The notes: a model not told the origin generated them from the letters alone. A stretch of 64,000 bases of DNA from an uncultured Kangiella sp. (GCA_947503345.1 CANNCW010000003.1:292977-356976); one strand, 5' to 3'; shown: positions 40,001 through 51,217, counted from the stretch's first letter. Made by a program: numbers and translations.

Positions 40001-41273
40001 TAAGCATTACTGGATGCTCACGGATCACTTCTTCTAAGATATCCCAAACGATTGGTTCTTCTCGCTCAACCATTTTCTTAGCCGCTTTAATTGTCGTTGC
40101 TAAACCACGACCTTCAAGCTTGCTGTAAATAAATGGTTTGAATAATTCCAATGCCATCTTCTTAGGAAGACCACATTGATGTAATTTCAAAGTAGGACCA
40201 ACAACGATCACCGAACGGCCTGAGTAATCTACACGTTTACCCAATAAGTTCTGACGGAAACGACCTTGCTTACCTTTGATCATATCTGCCAAAGACTTCA
40301 AAGGACGTTTGTTAGAACCAGTAATCGCACGACCGCGACGACCATTATCTAATAATGCATCAACCGACTCTTGTAACATACGCTTTTCGTTGCGCACGAT
40401 AATATCCGGAGCGTTTAAGTCTAATAGACGCTTCAAACGGTTGTTACGGTTGATTACACGACGGTATAAATCATTCAAATCAGAAGTTGCGAAACGACCA
40501 CCATCTAATGGTACTAATGGACGCAAATCTGGTGGAAGAACCGGCAAGATAGTCATGATCATCCACTGAGGATCGTTGCCAGATTCTAAGAAGGCTTCTA
40601 ATAACTTTAGACGCTTAGAAAGCTTCTTTAATTTAGTTTCAGAGTTGGTGCTCGGAATATCTTCTTCACGAATACGTGTCGCTTCTTCTTGTAGATCAAT
40701 GTGATCTAATAAAGCAGAAACCGCTTCCGCACCCATCTTCGCTTCAAAGTCGTCACCGAACTCTTCTAAAGCATCAAGATAAGCTTCTTCACTTAATAAC
40801 TGACCAGTTTCCAAAGTCGTCATACCTGGGTCAGTTACCACAAATGCTTCGAAATACAATACGCGCTCAATGTCACGTAATGTCATATCAAGCAACATAC
40901 CAATACGGCTTGGTAATGATTTCAAGAACCAAATGTGCGCCACTGGACAGGCAAGGTCGATGTGCCCCATACGCTCACGACGTACTTTCGTTAAGGTAAC
41001 TTCAACGCCACACTTTTCACAGATAATACCGCGGTGCTTTAAGCGCTTGTACTTACCACATAAACATTCATAGTCTTTTACTGGGCCGAAGATCTTGGCA
41101 CAGAACAAGCCGTCTCTTTCAGGCTTGAAAGTACGATAGTTAATCGTCTCTGGTTTTTTAACTTCACCATATGACCATGAACGAATTTGATCTGGCGATG
41201 CCAAACCAATGCGGATCGCATCAAACTCTTCAGACTGATTTTGTTGTTTAATAAAATTTAATAAATCTTTCAC
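37050..41273 (-). CDS. rpoC: RNA polymerase beta' subunit
   Basis: Beta' carries the catalytic magnesium site. The 1407-residue length equals E. coli. The gene starts with GTG (GTGAAAGATTTATTA, as in E. coli) with AGGAG seven bases upstream. Visible parts are the N-terminal zinc site ([20 protein letters not shown], about 70-89), the [12 protein letters not shown] magnesium triad, the bridge-helix/trigger-loop region, and the second zinc site ([15 protein letters not shown]). It follows rpoB by 112 nt. Confidence 0.99.
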   Translation of the reverse strand: MKDLLNFIKQQNQSEEFDAIRIGLASPDQIRSWSYGEVKKPETINYRTFKPERDGLFCAKIFGPVKDYECLCGKYKRLKHRGIICEKCGVEVTLTKVRRERMGHIDLACPVAHIWFLKSLPSRIGMLLDMTLRDIERVLYFEAFVVTDPGMTTLETGQLLSEEAYLDALEEFGDDFEAKMGAEAVSALLDHIDLQEEATRIREEDIPSTNSETKLKKLSKRLKLLEAFLESGNDPQWMIMTILPVLPPDLRPLVPLDGGRFATSDLNDLYRRVINRNNRLKRLLDLNAPDIIVRNEKRMLQESVDALLDNGRRGRAITGSNKRPLKSLADMIKGKQGRFRQNLLGKRVDYSGRSVIVVGPTLKLHQCGLPKKMALELFKPFIYSKLEGRGLATTIKAAKKMVEREEPIVWDILEEVIREHPVMLNRAPTLHRLGLQAFEPVLIEGKAIQLHPLVCVAFNADFDGDQMAVHVPLTIEAQLEARALMMSTNNILSPANGEPIIVPTQDVVLGLYYLTRERINAKGEGMVFTDADEVQRAYANGIVDLHAKVKVRLPIVHFDEAGERTDTIELLDTTVGRSLLWGIVPDGISFELVNQAMTKKAISKLVNTCYRERGLKATVIFADQLMYTGFSYATRSGASVGIEDMQIPEIKAEIIESAEKEVAEIQEQFNSGLVTQGERYNKVVDIWSHTNEKVAKAMMDNIGTEEVTDKEGNTSREPSFNSIFMMADSGARGSAAQIRQLAGMRGLMAKPDGSIIEMPIKANFREGLDVSQYFISTHGARKGLADTALKTANSGYLTRRLVDVAQDMVITTEDCGTDDGLIMTPLIEGGDVVEPLRERVLGRVVAEHVYVPGTDDVLAEAGTLLDEKWVDTLERNSVDEVRVRSVITCDTRTGVCAACYGRDLARGHIINQGEAVGVIAAQSIGEPGTQLTMRTFHIGGAASRASAENNVQIKNDGEIRLKNAKTVEKPDGKLVIVSRSAELNVIDEFGRERERYKVPYGAVLSAAEGAAATGGDIVANWDPHTHPIIAELGGKIQFVDMLEGVNMERQTDELTGLSSIVITENKQRTGAKSSEVKPAIKLVDKKGKDLFIPGTEVPAVYFLPTNAIVNLEDGSEVNIGDAIARIPQESSKTKDITGGLPRVADLFEARKPKESAILAEISGTVSFGKETKGKRRLVITPQDGSDTYEELIPKWRHLNVFEGEKVEKGEVVSDGADNPHDILRLKGVTELARYIVNEVQEVYRLQGVGINDKHIEVVIRQMLRKCIVSNPGDSRMLKGDQMEVVRVLEANDKLIEAGKDPVEFERVLMGITKASLATESFISAASFQETTRVLTEAAVNGKMDDLRGLKENVIVGRLIPAGTGLSYHQERRQKRAEVLIEETGPSADEVEQALSEELSSIEEAAEE

Positions 41274-41280
41274 AATCTCT

Positions 41281-41293
41281 CTCCTAGTAGGAG
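41281..41293 (-). promoter_or_regulatory. Small hairpin covering the rpoC ribosome-binding site
   Basis: On the minus strand CTCCT-ACT-AGGAG is a 5-bp stem whose 3' arm is the AGGAG Shine-Dalgarno of rpoC. Folding would hide the site, so rpoC translation could depend on ribosomes or on opening of this short stem. A second 7-bp stem (41343-41349 with 41369-41375) lies further up in the rpoB-rpoC gap. Confidence 0.45.
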
Positions 41294-41385
41294 TTAAACC
41301 ATTTCCTTAAATCGTTTTAAAACTATTTAAGAAGTCTCAATTGCCGCGTCGTTACTTTATAAATAAGAACGCGGCAGGTGAAGTA

Positions 41386-44300
41386 TTACTCTTCGTGCTC
41401 TAACTCGATGTTAATCGCCAATGAGCGTATTTCCTTAGTCAATACATTGAATGACTCAGGCATACCAGGCTCCATACGATGATCGCCGTCCACGATGTTT
41501 TTATACATACGAGTACGACCATTAACGTCATCTGACTTAACCGTAAGCATTTCTTGTAAGGTGTAAGCAGCACCATAAGCTTCAAGTGCCCATACTTCCA
41601 TCTCACCGAAACGCTGACCACCGAACTGAGCTTTACCACCCAATGGTTGCTGCGTAACCAAGCTGTAAGAACCAGTTGAACGAGCGTGCATCTTGTCGTC
41701 AACTAAGTGGTTCAATTTCAACATGTACATATAACCAACAGTTACTGGACGCTCAAATTGATCACCAGTACGGCCATCGTATAACCAAGTTTGACCTGAC
41801 TTAGGTAACTCAGCTAAATCAAACATTGCATGAATATCTGACTCTTTAGCACCGTCAAATACTGGCGTACCCATTGGAACACCTTTACGCAAGTTGCCAG
41901 CCATGTTCATTACTTCGTCATCTGACAACTCTGCCAAATCAACTTCTTTTTGATCACGGTGGTTATAAACTTTATTCAAGAAAGAACGAACCGTTTTTGG
42001 CGCTTTGCCTGTATCTAAAAGCTCACCAATTTTAAGACCAACGCCTTTCGCCGCCCAGCCTAAGTGAGTTTCTAAAACCTGACCGATGTTCATACGAGAA
42101 GGTACACCTAGTGGATTCAATACGATATCTACTGGAACACCATTTTCGTCATATGGCATATCTTCTACCGGTACGATGTTTGAGATAACACCTTTGTTAC
42201 CGTGACGTCCCGCCATCTTGTCACCAGGTTGAATACGACGCTTAACCGCTAAGTAAACTTTAACGATTTTTTGTACGCCAGGTTGTAATTCATCACCTTG
42301 AGTAATTTTTAACTTTTGCGCTTCAAACTTATCATCATAAACTTTCTTCTGATCCGTTAAGAAGTTCGCAAGGTTCTCTAACTGTTGTTGCTTTTCATCA
42401 ACGCGCAATTGAATTTCAAGAACTTGAGCTGGCTCTAATTCAGCTAAATAATCCGCAGTCACTTTACTGCCTTTCTTCAACTTGTTAGGACCTTTTTCAG
42501 CAACACAACCTGAAACCAAGTTACGTGCACGCTGATAGATGTTGTCCGCTAAAATACGGAATTCATCATTCAAATCTTTCTTAGCACGTGCAACTTCTTC
42601 ATTCTCAATATCTTTTGCACGAGCATCTTTTTCAACACCGTCACGAGTAAAGACTTGAACATCAATTACTGTACCGAAGGTTGAAGTACCAACGCGTAAA
42701 GAAGTATCTTTAACGTCAGAAGCTTTCTCACCAAAGATTGCTCTTAAAAGTTTCTCTTCCGGAGTTAATTGAGTTTCGCCTTTTGGCGTTACTTTGCCCA
42801 CTAAGATATCGCCAGGTTTAACTTCAGCACCGATGTAAACAATACCTGACTCATCAAGTTTGCTTAACGCGCTTTCGCCAACGTTTGGAATATCTGCAGT
42901 AATTTCTTCAGAACCTAATTTAGTATCACGCGATACACAAGTTAGTTCTTGAATGTGAATACTGGTGAAACGATCTTCTTGAACAACGTTCTCAGAAATT
43001 AGGATCGAATCCTCAAAGTTGTAACCATTCCAAGGCATGAATGCTACACGCATGTTTTGACCTAACGCCAACTCACCTAAGTCAGTTGAAGGACCGTCAG
43101 CCAATACATCACCACGAGCAATAATATCGCCTTGCTTCACGATTGGACGTTGATTAATACAAGTGTTTTGGTTTGAACGCGTGTACTTAGTGAAGTTATA
43201 AATATCAACACCAGAATCGTTGTCACCAACTTCTTCTTCGTTTACGCGAATAACCACACGGCTTGCGTCAACTTGGTCAACCACACCGCCACGCTTAGCA
43301 GCAACTACAACACCAGAGTCAACTGCTACTGTACGCTCCATACCTGTACCAACTAATGGCTTTTCAGCACGTAAAGTTGGAACTGCTTGACGTTGCATGT
43401 TCGAACCCATCAATGCACGGTTCGCATCATCGTGTTCAAGGAATGGAATCATTGACGCTGCCACCGAAACGATTTGTTGTGGTGAAACGTCCATATATTC
43501 AACTTGATCAGGAGTCGCTAAAATAAATTCGCCTAATTGACGCGAAGGTACTAACTCTTCTACGAAGTTACCTTTCTTATCTAACTCTGCATTTGCCTGA
43601 GCGATAACGAACTTACCTTCGTCGATAGCTGATAAATAATCAACATCATCAGTCGCTTGACCTTTTACAACACGTCGGTATGGAGTTTCTAAGAAACCAT
43701 ACTCATTAGTGCGTGCATAACAAGAAAGCGAGTTAATCAAACCAATGTTTGGACCCTCAGGAGTCTCAATCGGACAAACACGACCATAGTGAGTTGGGTG
43801 TACGTCACGAACTTCAAAGCCTGCACGTTCACGCGTAAGACCACCAGGTCCTAATGCTGAAACACGACGCTTGTGAGTAATTTCAGATAGTGGATTGTTT
43901 TGATCCATGAACTGAGATAATTGGCTTGAACCAAAGAATTCTTTAACCGCTGCAGAAACTGGCTTAGCGTTAATCAAATCTTGTGGCATTAAGTTTTCAC
44001 TTTCAGCCTGAGATAAACGCTCTTTAACTGCACGCTCAACACGTACTAAGCCAACACGGAATTGGTTTTCAGCCATCTCACCCACAGAACGGATACGACG
44101 ATTACCTAAGTGATCGATATCATCAACCGTACCGCTACCGTTACGGATATCGATTAAAGTCTTCATTACGTCAATGATATCTTCGTTAGATAAGATACCT
44201 GGACCTTCAATTTCATCACGACCAACACGGCGGTTAAACTTCATACGACCAACACGTGATAAATCATAACGCTCGCCATTGAAGAATAAGTTGTCAAACA

Positions 44301-45456
44301 AACCTTCCGCAGCTTCTTGTGTTGGTGGCTCGCCCGGACGCATCATGCGATAAATCTCAACTTTTGCTTCTAAAGCAGAATTTGAAGGATCGATACGTAA
44401 TGTGTCCGACATGTATGGACCATGATCTAAGTCGTTAGTGTAAAGCGTTGGGATTTCTGTCACGCCCGCTTCAACAATAGTTGCTAACAACTCTTCCGTA
44501 ATTTCAGCATTTGCTTCAGCAATAATTTCACCCGACTCTTTGTCGATTAAATCAGAACCTAAAGCACGTCCTAAAATGTAATCTGCAGGAACATCTAATT
44601 TCTTCACGCCAGCAGTTTCTAAAGCTTTAATATGACGAGGAGTAATACGACGACCTTCTTCAACTACTACTTTTGATTTTGCTTTAATATCAAAAGTTGC
44701 AGTCTCACCACGCAAACGCGTAGGAATTAATTCTAATTGGATATCACCTTTCTTAGTTACAAAGAAGGTGTCACGCTCGAAGAAAATATCAAGCATATCT
44801 TGAGTGCTGTATTCTAAAGCACGCAAGATAATTGACGATGGTAATTTACGACGACGGTCGATTCGAACGTAAAGCATGTCTTTTGGATCGAATTCAAAAT
44901 CCAACCATGAACCACGGTAAGGAATTACCCTTGCTTGGTATAATAATTTACCTGAACTGTGCGTTTTGCCTCGATCTGAGTCGAAGAACACACCTGGAGA
45001 ACGGTGTAATTGCGATACGATTACACGCTCAGTACCATTAATTACGAAAGTACCATTGTCTGTCATCAACGGTAATTCGCCCATATAAACTTCTTGTTCG
45101 CGGATATCTTTTACTTTCTTGGTTTTAGAGTCTTTATCATAAATTACCAAGCGAATTGTCACGCGAAGCGGCGCTGCATAAGTTACGCCACGGATCTGAC
45201 ATTCCTTAACGTTAAAGACTGGCTCACCTAAACGGTAGCTCACAAACTCTAGAGCTGCGTTGCCAGAATAACTTTCTATAGGGAATATCGATTTAAATGC
45301 TGCATCCAAACCTGATTCATCAGAGCCTTTCTTTTGCTCAATAAATTCACGGTAAGAATCTTTCTGGATTGCCAACAGATAAGGCACATCGAGAGTATTT
45401 GAACGACGACCGAAATCCTTACGGATTCGCTTTTTCTCAGTGTAAGAATATGCCAT
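41386..45456 (-). CDS. rpoB: RNA polymerase beta subunit
   Basis: Beta forms the other half of the polymerase cleft. I place the start at 45456 ([18 protein letters not shown]), preceded by GAGGAA five bases away, giving 1356 residues (E. coli 1342). A longer reading from 45480 adds eight residues including the ribosome-binding region. The rifampicin region is wild type in form: [20 protein letters not shown], then [19 protein letters not shown]. The C-terminus [16 protein letters not shown] is conserved. Confidence 0.98.
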   Translation of the reverse strand: MAYSYTEKKRIRKDFGRRSNTLDVPYLLAIQKDSYREFIEQKKGSDESGLDAAFKSIFPIESYSGNAALEFVSYRLGEPVFNVKECQIRGVTYAAPLRVTIRLVIYDKDSKTKKVKDIREQEVYMGELPLMTDNGTFVINGTERVIVSQLHRSPGVFFDSDRGKTHSSGKLLYQARVIPYRGSWLDFEFDPKDMLYVRIDRRRKLPSSIILRALEYSTQDMLDIFFERDTFFVTKKGDIQLELIPTRLRGETATFDIKAKSKVVVEEGRRITPRHIKALETAGVKKLDVPADYILGRALGSDLIDKESGEIIAEANAEITEELLATIVEAGVTEIPTLYTNDLDHGPYMSDTLRIDPSNSALEAKVEIYRMMRPGEPPTQEAAEGLFDNLFFNGERYDLSRVGRMKFNRRVGRDEIEGPGILSNEDIIDVMKTLIDIRNGSGTVDDIDHLGNRRIRSVGEMAENQFRVGLVRVERAVKERLSQAESENLMPQDLINAKPVSAAVKEFFGSSQLSQFMDQNNPLSEITHKRRVSALGPGGLTRERAGFEVRDVHPTHYGRVCPIETPEGPNIGLINSLSCYARTNEYGFLETPYRRVVKGQATDDVDYLSAIDEGKFVIAQANAELDKKGNFVEELVPSRQLGEFILATPDQVEYMDVSPQQIVSVAASMIPFLEHDDANRALMGSNMQRQAVPTLRAEKPLVGTGMERTVAVDSGVVVAAKRGGVVDQVDASRVVIRVNEEEVGDNDSGVDIYNFTKYTRSNQNTCINQRPIVKQGDIIARGDVLADGPSTDLGELALGQNMRVAFMPWNGYNFEDSILISENVVQEDRFTSIHIQELTCVSRDTKLGSEEITADIPNVGESALSKLDESGIVYIGAEVKPGDILVGKVTPKGETQLTPEEKLLRAIFGEKASDVKDTSLRVGTSTFGTVIDVQVFTRDGVEKDARAKDIENEEVARAKKDLNDEFRILADNIYQRARNLVSGCVAEKGPNKLKKGSKVTADYLAELEPAQVLEIQLRVDEKQQQLENLANFLTDQKKVYDDKFEAQKLKITQGDELQPGVQKIVKVYLAVKRRIQPGDKMAGRHGNKGVISNIVPVEDMPYDENGVPVDIVLNPLGVPSRMNIGQVLETHLGWAAKGVGLKIGELLDTGKAPKTVRSFLNKVYNHRDQKEVDLAELSDDEVMNMAGNLRKGVPMGTPVFDGAKESDIHAMFDLAELPKSGQTWLYDGRTGDQFERPVTVGYMYMLKLNHLVDDKMHARSTGSYSLVTQQPLGGKAQFGGQRFGEMEVWALEAYGAAYTLQEMLTVKSDDVNGRTRMYKNIVDGDHRMEPGMPESFNVLTKEIRSLAINIELEHEE

Positions 45457-45591
45457 TTGGGTTCCTCGGTTCACTAACATTTGACCAATTTTGAATTCAT
45501 GTGATGTTTAGTTTTTATTGAGAGCTCATCCTCTAAAACTAATCATCGTTGCTAAATTTTCACTCGAAAACTTAGGCTGCCGTTTAACGGC

Positions 45592-45619
45592 AAAAAGGCC
45601 GGTGACAATGTCACCAGCC
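45592..45619 (-). terminator. Attenuator between rplL and rpoB
   Basis: On the minus strand GGCTGGTGAC-ATT-GTCACCGGCC is followed by TTTTT, a strong terminator shape with one mismatch. A second short hairpin (GCCG-TTAAA-CGGC, 45579-45591) follows. E. coli has a partial terminator in the same rplL-rpoB spacer that lets only a fraction of polymerases into rpoBC; this is very likely its counterpart. Confidence 0.85.
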
Positions 45620-45667
45620 ATTTGAGCTATTTGCTTAGTCTAAGCTGTAGCAAGTAATAAATCGTTA

Positions 45668-46042
45668 TTACTTAACTTCAACTTCAGCGCCAGCTTCTTC
45701 CAATTGCTTCTTAACGTCTTCAGCTTCAGCTTTCTCAACGCCTTCTTTAACAGCAACAGGAGCACCTTCAACCATGTCTTTAGCTTCTTTCAAGCCAAGA
45801 CCTGTGATGCCACGGATAGCTTTAATTACAGCTACTTTGTTACCGCCGAAGCTTTTCATTACTACGTCAAATTCAGTTTGCTCAGCAGCAGCTTCACCGC
45901 CACCAGCAGCTGGACCAGCTACTGCTACAGCTGCGGCTGCAGAAACACCGAATTTTTCTTCCATAGCTTCAACTAGTTCAACTACTTCCATAACGCTCAT
46001 TTCAGCGATAGCGTTTAATAAATCATCTTTAGATAGAGCCAT
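45668..46042 (-). CDS. rplL: 50S ribosomal protein L7/L12
   Basis: L7/L12 dimers form the flexible stalk that recruits translation factors. The 124 residues have the N-terminal dimerisation domain ([20 protein letters not shown]), an Ala/Gly hinge ([16 protein letters not shown]), and the C-terminal domain ([20 protein letters not shown]). It is followed by the rpoBC attenuator. Confidence 0.99.
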   Translation of the reverse strand: MALSKDDLLNAIAEMSVMEVVELVEAMEEKFGVSAAAAVAVAGPAAGGGEAAAEQTEFDVVMKSFGGNKVAVIKAIRGITGLGLKEAKDMVEGAPVAVKEGVEKAEAEDVKKQLEEAGAEVEVK

Positions 46043-46124
46043 TTTAGTCTCTCCTGGGTTTTAAAATTTACAAATAAAAAATTAACTACGGTTAACAGTA
46101 CTCTTAAATCGAGTATTGAAAATA

Positions 46125-46652
46125 TTAAGCCGCTTCTTTCTGATCGCGAACAGCTGCCATCACACGAGTAATCTTGCTTGGTACTTCGTTCAAAGTACGT
46201 GCAAGCTTCGTGATAGGTCCATTCATAACCATCATCAAGGATGCAATAGCTTCGTCTTTGGTTGGTAACGCAGCCACAGCGTCTAAACGCTCAGGACCGT
46301 GTAATTCCCCACCAATGGCGATACCAGTTACTGCTAGCTTGTCATTCTCTTTTGCAAAGTCTTTAAAAAGACGTGCCGCTGCGCCAGGCGCATCAATAGA
46401 GAAGGCATAAACTAACTGACCAGTTAATGCTTCTTGCATACAAGCGAACTCTGTATCTTCAACAGCGCGACGTGCTAACGTATTACGTACAACACGAACA
46501 TAAACATTTGCTTCACGTGCTTTAACACGTAGAGCAGTCATGTCTTCCACTGTCAAACCGCGGTACTCAGCTACAACGGCTGAAAGCGCATCTTGAGCGA
46601 TAGCGTTAACTTCGCTTACGATAGCTTTTTTGCCTTCAAGTCCAAGTGCCAC
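46125..46652 (-). CDS. rplJ: 50S ribosomal protein L10
   Basis: L10 anchors the L7/L12 stalk and represses its own operon. I place the start at the GTG at 46650-46652, giving 175 residues beginning (M)ALGLEGKKAIVSEV, which aligns with the E. coli start MALNLQDKQAIVAEV. A strong GGAGGT site lies just upstream. An ATG at 46727 would add 25 residues that include the translated ribosome-binding site and have no counterpart in the family, so it is rejected. Confidence 0.93.
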   Translation of the reverse strand: MALGLEGKKAIVSEVNAIAQDALSAVVAEYRGLTVEDMTALRVKAREANVYVRVVRNTLARRAVEDTEFACMQEALTGQLVYAFSIDAPGAAARLFKDFAKENDKLAVTGIAIGGELHGPERLDAVAALPTKDEAIASLMMVMNGPITKLARTLNEVPSKITRVMAAVRDQKEAA

Positions 46653-46993
46653 TAGTTCACCTCCAGTTTTATCAAGCTTTGGATTTACACCCTCCACTTG
46701 AGTTACATTTCGATAAAGTCCAAACAAGTCAAACCTTATCCTTTGAGTTACGGTGAACGACTCTGCAAATATGCATCATCAGGTTTCACCATCTGCGCAG
46801 GATAGAATTGCCGAAGCTCCTCTTATTAAACCAACTCATCGTATTCCTCATAAAGGAACTTGTTTAGCGAAAACGCTAGAACAATACCCGACTCGTCAGT
46901 TCCTACGGTCTTTGACGGTTCCCTGAATGCATTACCCAGGAAACCCAAAGCCAAAGCGCTAGATTACCAATGGCAACCTAGCAAATTTTTACA
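46653..46993 (-). promoter_or_regulatory. L10 leader (rplJ autoregulatory RNA)
   Basis: The 341-nt gap between rplA and rplJ holds no gene. On the minus strand it contains CAAAGACCGTAGG (complement near 46902-46914), then CCTGCGCAGATGGTGA (46786-46801) and GTTCACCGTAA (46748-46758). These match, in the same order, the E. coli rplJ leader (CAAAGACCGTAGG, CCTGCGTAGACGGTGA, GCTCACCGTA) that binds the L10-(L7/L12) complex and blocks rplJ translation. The structured part is about 46745-46915. Confidence 0.88.
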
Positions 46994-47689
46994 TTAGTCT
47001 TTTAAGTCAATCGTAGATTGATCAACAGAAAGACCAGGACCCATAGTTGAAGAAACAGAAATTTTCTTCATATAAGTACCTTTAGCTGAGCTTGGTTTAC
47101 CTTTCTTAAGAGCTTTTAATAAAGCACTTAAGTTTTCTATCAATGCATCAGTACCGAAATCTACTTTACCAATACCTGCATGAACGATACCGTTCTTATC
47201 AGTACGGTATTGCACTTGACCTGCTTTAGCGTTTTTAACCGCTGTTGCTACGTCTGGAGTTACCGTGCCAACTTTTGGATTTGGCATAAGACCACGTGGG
47301 CCTAAGATTTGACCAAGTTGACCAACCACACGCATTGCGTCTGGGCTAGCAATAACAACGTCAAAATCCATATTACCTTTTTTAACTTCTTCTGCTAGAT
47401 CGTCCATACCAACGATGTCCGCGCCAGCTTCTTTAGCTGCGTCAGCATTGTTAGTAAATACTGCAACGCGAACGTCTTTACCAGTACCATTAGGAAGAAC
47501 GGTAGCACCACGAACAACCTGATCAGATTTACGTGGGTCAACGCCTAAGTTTACAGCCACTTCAACTGACTCGTTAAACTTAACGCTTGCAACTTCTTTG
47601 ATTAAATCAATCGCTTCAACAACTGGTAAGTTAGTACGACCAGCTACTTTTTCGTTGATTGCGCGCATACGCTTTGAAATTTTAGCCAT
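46994..47689 (-). CDS. rplA: 50S ribosomal protein L1
   Basis: L1 forms the stalk near the E site and in E. coli represses the rplKA message. The 231 residues start [20 protein letters not shown] and include [18 protein letters not shown]. It is 4 nt from rplK, so the two are coupled. Confidence 0.99.
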   Translation of the reverse strand: MAKISKRMRAINEKVAGRTNLPVVEAIDLIKEVASVKFNESVEVAVNLGVDPRKSDQVVRGATVLPNGTGKDVRVAVFTNNADAAKEAGADIVGMDDLAEEVKKGNMDFDVVIASPDAMRVVGQLGQILGPRGLMPNPKVGTVTPDVATAVKNAKAGQVQYRTDKNGIVHAGIGKVDFGTDALIENLSALLKALKKGKPSSAKGTYMKKISVSSTMGPGLSVDQSTIDLKD

Positions 47690-47693
47690 GATA

Positions 47694-48122
47694 TTAACCC
47701 TCTACGTCAACGCCCATTGAGCGCGCTGTACCAGCAATTGTGTTTACCGCAGCATCCATGTCAGCAGCCGTTAAATCAGGCTCTTTCATAGTGGCAATTT
47801 CTTCCAACTGGGCACGAGTGATCTTGCCAACTTTATTTTTGTTTGGTTCGCCAGAACCAGACTTAAGCTTAAGCGCTTTCAGAATCAAAGTTGATGCTGG
47901 TGGAGTTTTAGTGATGAAAGTAAAACTACGATCACTATAAACAGTAATTACTACTGGAATAGGAAGACCTTTTTCTACTTTTTCAGTCTGTGCGTTAAAC
48001 GCTTTACAGAACTCCATGATATTTACACCGTGTTGACCTAAAGCAGGACCAACCGGTGGCGAAGGGTTAGCAGAACCAGCTGCTACTTGTAGCTTAATAT
48101 AAGCTTCGACTTTCTTAGCCAT
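47694..48122 (-). CDS. rplK: 50S ribosomal protein L11
   Basis: L11 binds the GTPase-associated centre and is required for RelA activation. The 142-residue length equals E. coli. It starts [20 protein letters not shown], with the [20 protein letters not shown] block and the C-terminal RNA-binding domain ending [10 protein letters not shown]. Confidence 0.99.
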   Translation of the reverse strand: MAKKVEAYIKLQVAAGSANPSPPVGPALGQHGVNIMEFCKAFNAQTEKVEKGLPIPVVITVYSDRSFTFITKTPPASTLILKALKLKSGSGEPNKNKVGKITRAQLEEIATMKEPDLTAADMDAAVNTIAGTARSMGVDVEG

Positions 48123-48287
48123 GTTACACCTCTAATTTGGGTTCAAGCGCTGAATAACCAGCTTCAGCTCCCCGTTTCACAAAGTCATAAAAGCACTTCC
48201 CCGTCTAAACAATCGTTTTACAGAGAAATGCTTTTATTCTAATTTTTAGCTAACTAAGCATGCCTGAAGGCAATCTTAGTTGATGCT
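48123..48287 (-). promoter_or_regulatory. nusG-rplK spacer with long stem-loop
   Basis: This 165-nt spacer has an 11-bp stem with one G-U pair (48189-48199 with 48225-48235) and a 25-nt loop. Closer to rplK lies a second imperfect stem around GGGGAGCTGAAG...TTCAGCGCTTGAACCC. In E. coli the L1 repressor site and a promoter lie in this gap. I could not identify the L1 site or -35/-10 boxes with confidence. Confidence 0.4.
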
Positions 48288-48821
48288 CTAGCCTTTTTCT
48301 ACTTGGCCGAACTCCAATTCTACTGGAGTTGAACGTCCAAAGATAGATACAGACACTTGTAAACGGCTCTTTTCGTAGTTTACTGTTTCTACGACACCGT
48401 TAAAGTCCGCGAAAGGACCATCAATAACTCGAACCATTTCACCTGGTTCGAATAATGTTTTCGGTTTTGGCTTGTCGCCACTGTCTTCTATACGATTTAG
48501 GATAGTATCCGCTTCTTTCTGCGAAATTGGCGCTGGACGATCGGAAGTACCGCCGATGAAACCCATAACACGCGGTGTATTACGCACCACTTGCCAAGTT
48601 TCTTCATTCATTTCCATGCTAACCAAAACATAGCCAGGGAAGAATTTACGTTCGCTACGTCTTTTTTGACCCGCGCGCATTTCCACCACTTCTTCTGTTG
48701 GCACTAGCACTTCACCGAAAAACTCTTCAAGACCAGCCAGTTGGATACGCTCTTCCAACATGGTCTTAACCTTGTTTTCGTAACCTGAAAAGGCTTGTAC
48801 TACATACCAACGTAACGCCAT
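48288..48821 (-). CDS. nusG: Transcription termination/antitermination protein NusG
   Basis: NusG tethers RNA polymerase to Rho or S10. The 177 residues have the NGN domain ([19 protein letters not shown] at the start, [10 protein letters not shown]) and the C-terminal KOW domain ([19 protein letters not shown]). E. coli has 181. It follows secE by 22 nt. Confidence 0.99.
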   Translation of the reverse strand: MALRWYVVQAFSGYENKVKTMLEERIQLAGLEEFFGEVLVPTEEVVEMRAGQKRRSERKFFPGYVLVSMEMNEETWQVVRNTPRVMGFIGGTSDRPAPISQKEADTILNRIEDSGDKPKPKTLFEPGEMVRVIDGPFADFNGVVETVNYEKSRLQVSVSIFGRSTPVELEFGQVEKG

Positions 48822-48843
48822 GTTTAACTCCTAAAACCTAAGA

Positions 48844-49215
48844 CTAACCAATAATTGGGGTTATAACCCAATGATTAATTAAAGAATCAAAGCCCCATAA
48901 GAACAGGCCAAGAATAACGATCATCACTAATACAGCAATCGTAGTTCTAACTGTTTCATTCGAGCTTGGCCAAATAACTTTGCGTAATTCTGTACGCGAC
49001 TCTTTGATGAACAACCATAAAGCTTTGCCTTTTGCAGTAGTCATAACTACAGCAATTGCTAAAACCAAACCGCCGATAACCATTAAGGCACGGAGATACA
49101 TTGCTTGTTCAGTAAAATGGTTATAACCAACAACACCGCCCACTAATAAGGCAATGGCGATTAACCACTTTATACTATCAAATGCAGATTTTTCTTCTGT
49201 CGCATTAACGCTCAT
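48844..49215 (-). CDS. secE: Protein translocase subunit SecE
   Basis: SecE clamps the SecY channel. The 123 residues contain three membrane spans as in E. coli (127), with the conserved amphipathic segment SRTELRKVIWPSSNETVRTT before the last span. It lies between tRNA-Trp and nusG. Confidence 0.97.
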   Translation of the reverse strand: MSVNATEEKSAFDSIKWLIAIALLVGGVVGYNHFTEQAMYLRALMVIGGLVLAIAVVMTTAKGKALWLFIKESRTELRKVIWPSSNETVRTTIAVLVMIVILGLFLWGFDSLINHWVITPIIG

Positions 49216-49268
49216 TAAATAAACCCTTTAACATCAGTCACTTAGACTTAACTTTTACCACGAAAAAG

Positions 49269-49344
49269 TGGCAGGCCACGAGGGACTCGAACCCCCAACT
49301 TTCGGTTTTGGAGACCGACGCTCTACCAATTGAACTAGTGGCCT
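49269..49344 (-). tRNA. tRNA-Trp (CCA)
   Basis: A 76-nt tRNA with an encoded CCA end. The acceptor stem is AGGCCAC/GTGGCCT, the anticodon loop is CTCCAAA with anticodon CCA, and the T arm is GGGGGTTCGAGTCCC. It lies between tufB and secE and is transcribed towards secE. Confidence 0.97.
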
Positions 49345-49387
49345 AAAACTCGTACAACAGCCTATAAATCATAGCTATTGTAAAAAT

Positions 49388-49425
49388 AAGGCAGGGAATT
49401 ATACCCTGCCTTTTTTGAATTGCAA
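49388..49425 (-). promoter_or_regulatory. Promoter nested in the tufB terminator
   Basis: On the minus strand TTGCAA (49420-49425), a 16-nt spacer and a perfect TATAAT (49398-49403) form a promoter for tRNA-Trp-secE-nusG. The TATAAT lies in the loop of a 9-bp GC-rich stem (49388-49396 with 49404-49412) followed by TTATTTTT, which is a terminator for tufB. The two signals share the same bases. Confidence 0.75.
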
Positions 49426-49491
49426 TCTTCTAACTAAAAAAACTCATGTTTTTTATTAGAAGCGCCATTCAGATATTGTAACTATTGAATC

Positions 49492-50682
49492 TTATGCAAA
49501 GATTTTAGCAACAACACCAGCACCTACAGTACGGCCACCTTCACGGATAGCAAAACGTAAGCCTTCATCCATCGCGATAGGAGCGATTAACTCTACTACC
49601 ATCTTGATGTTATCACCAGGCATTACCATTTCTACGCCTTCTGGTAATTCAACAGCACCAGTTACGTCAGTCGTACGGAAGTAGAACTGTGGACGGTAAC
49701 CTTTGAAGAATGGTGTATGACGACCACCTTCATCTTTAGATAGTACGTATACTTCTGACTCGAACTTAGTGTGTGGGTTGATAGTACCAACGTGTGCCAA
49801 TACTTGACCACGCTCTACTTCATCACGCTTTGTACCACGTAACAATACACCTACGTTATCGCCAGCTTCACCTTGGTCAAGCAACTTACGGAACATCTCT
49901 ACACCAGTAACCGTTGTCTTCGTAGTTTCTTTGATACCTACGATTTCAATCTCTTCACCTACTTTTACGATACCAGTCTCTACACGGCCTGTTACAACTG
50001 TACCACGACCTGAGATTGAGAATACATCTTCAATCGGTAACAAGAATGGCTTGTCTGTTACACGCTCTGGCTCTGGAATGTATGAATCTAATGCTTCACC
50101 TAACTTAACAATCGCTGCTTCACCGATGTCGCTTTGATCACCCTCAAGAGCTTTCAACGCTGAACCACGGATGATTGGAGTTTCGTCACCTGGGAATTCG
50201 TATTGATCTAATAACTCAACGATTTCCATTTCAACTAACTCTAATAACTCTTCGTCATCGACCATGTCGCACTTGTTCAAGAATACGATGATCTTTGGTA
50301 CACCAACCTGACGTGATAACAAGATGTGCTCACGAGTTTGTGGCATCGGGCCATCTGCAGCTGAACATACTAAAATCGCGCCGTCCATCTGTGCAGCACC
50401 AGTAATCATGTTCTTTACATAATCCGCGTGACCTGGGCAGTCTACGTGTGCGTAGTGACGGTTTGGAGTTTCATACTCTACGTGTGAAGTTGAAATCGTG
50501 ATACCACGCTCTTTCTCTTCTGGAGCATTATCAATCTCGTCAAAAGCACGTGCGTCACCGCCGTATACTTTTGATAAAACAGTACAAATCGCCGCTGTTA
50601 AAGTTGTTTTACCGTGGTCAACGTGGCCAATTGTACCAACATTAACGTGCGGTTTATTACGTTCAAATTTTTCTTTAGCCAT
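49492..50682 (-). CDS. tufB: Elongation factor Tu (copy B)
   Basis: A second EF-Tu gene, 396 residues, identical in protein to copy A and nearly identical in DNA through the coding region. The start is ATG 50682 ([20 protein letters not shown]) with a GGAGG site; the extended reading to 50745 adds 21 unrelated residues. It is downstream of four tRNA genes, as in E. coli, and is followed by a terminator-promoter element. Confidence 0.98.
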   Translation of the reverse strand: MAKEKFERNKPHVNVGTIGHVDHGKTTLTAAICTVLSKVYGGDARAFDEIDNAPEEKERGITISTSHVEYETPNRHYAHVDCPGHADYVKNMITGAAQMDGAILVCSAADGPMPQTREHILLSRQVGVPKIIVFLNKCDMVDDEELLELVEMEIVELLDQYEFPGDETPIIRGSALKALEGDQSDIGEAAIVKLGEALDSYIPEPERVTDKPFLLPIEDVFSISGRGTVVTGRVETGIVKVGEEIEIVGIKETTKTTVTGVEMFRKLLDQGEAGDNVGVLLRGTKRDEVERGQVLAHVGTINPHTKFESEVYVLSKDEGGRHTPFFKGYRPQFYFRTTDVTGAVELPEGVEMVMPGDNIKMVVELIAPIAMDEGLRFAIREGGRTVGAGVVAKIFA

Positions 50683-50815
50683 CTTAAGCCTCCGGATTAT
50701 CCGCGTTTTAAGTTTCTCGTTAAAACGGGTGTCTACCGGGGTCATGTGCTTCCGAAAAGAAACTGACGCCCTGCACCCTTCAATTTAACTAATCGCCCAT
50801 GCCATCAGTTAATAC

Positions 50816-50891
50816 TGGTGCCGATAAGCAGATTTGAACTGCTGACCTCACCCTTACCAAGGGTGTGCTCTACCTACTGAGCTATATCGGC
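50816..50891 (-). tRNA. tRNA-Thr (GGT)
   Basis: A 76-nt tRNA with encoded CCA. The acceptor stem is GCCGATA/TATCGGC, the anticodon loop is TTGGTAA, and the T arm is AGCAGTTCAAATCTGCT. It matches E. coli thrT closely and, like it, directly precedes tufB. Confidence 0.97.
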
Positions 50892-50935
50892 AAATCTTAA
50901 TAAGCTTCCGCTTATTCACTGCTTTCCAGCAAAAT

Positions 50936-51009
50936 TGGAGCGAGTAGCGGGAATCGAACCCGCATCATTAGCTTGGAAGGCTAAGGTTCTACCGTTGAAC
51001 TATACTCGC
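50936..51009 (-). tRNA. tRNA-Gly (TCC)
   Basis: A 74-nt tRNA with encoded CCA. The acceptor stem is GCGAGTA/TACTCGC, the anticodon loop is CTTCCAA, and the T arm is GCGGGTTCGATTCCCGC. It corresponds to E. coli glyT in the same cluster. Confidence 0.97.
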
Positions 51010-51133
51010 AAATCCTTGCTTTCATTCAAAAACCCTGAGAGGCCACTGCCAGTCAGGTTTTGAATTCAATTTCGAGCCATATCGACTCTTTTACTAACTG
51101 TTAAAAACACTATTAAAACAGTCAGCTAGAAAA

Positions 51134-51217
51134 TGGTGGAGGGGGCTGGATTCGAACCAGCGAAGCTTTCGCGTCAGATTTACAGTCTGATCCCTTTGGC
51201 CGCTCGGGAACCCCTCC
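51134..51217 (-). tRNA. tRNA-Tyr (GTA)
   Basis: An 84-nt class II tRNA with long variable arm and encoded CCA. The acceptor stem is GGAGGGG/CCCCTCC, the anticodon stem-loop is CAGACTGTAAATCTG, and the T arm is GCTGGTTCGAATCCAGC. It corresponds to E. coli tyrU. Confidence 0.97.

Noticed and set aside
46653..46727. Longer N-terminus for rplJ
   Set aside because: The added part includes the GGAGGT site and leader RNA; the family starts at the GTG.
50683..50745. Longer N-terminus for tufB
   Set aside because: The extra 21 residues are absent in copy A and lie upstream of the GGAGG site.
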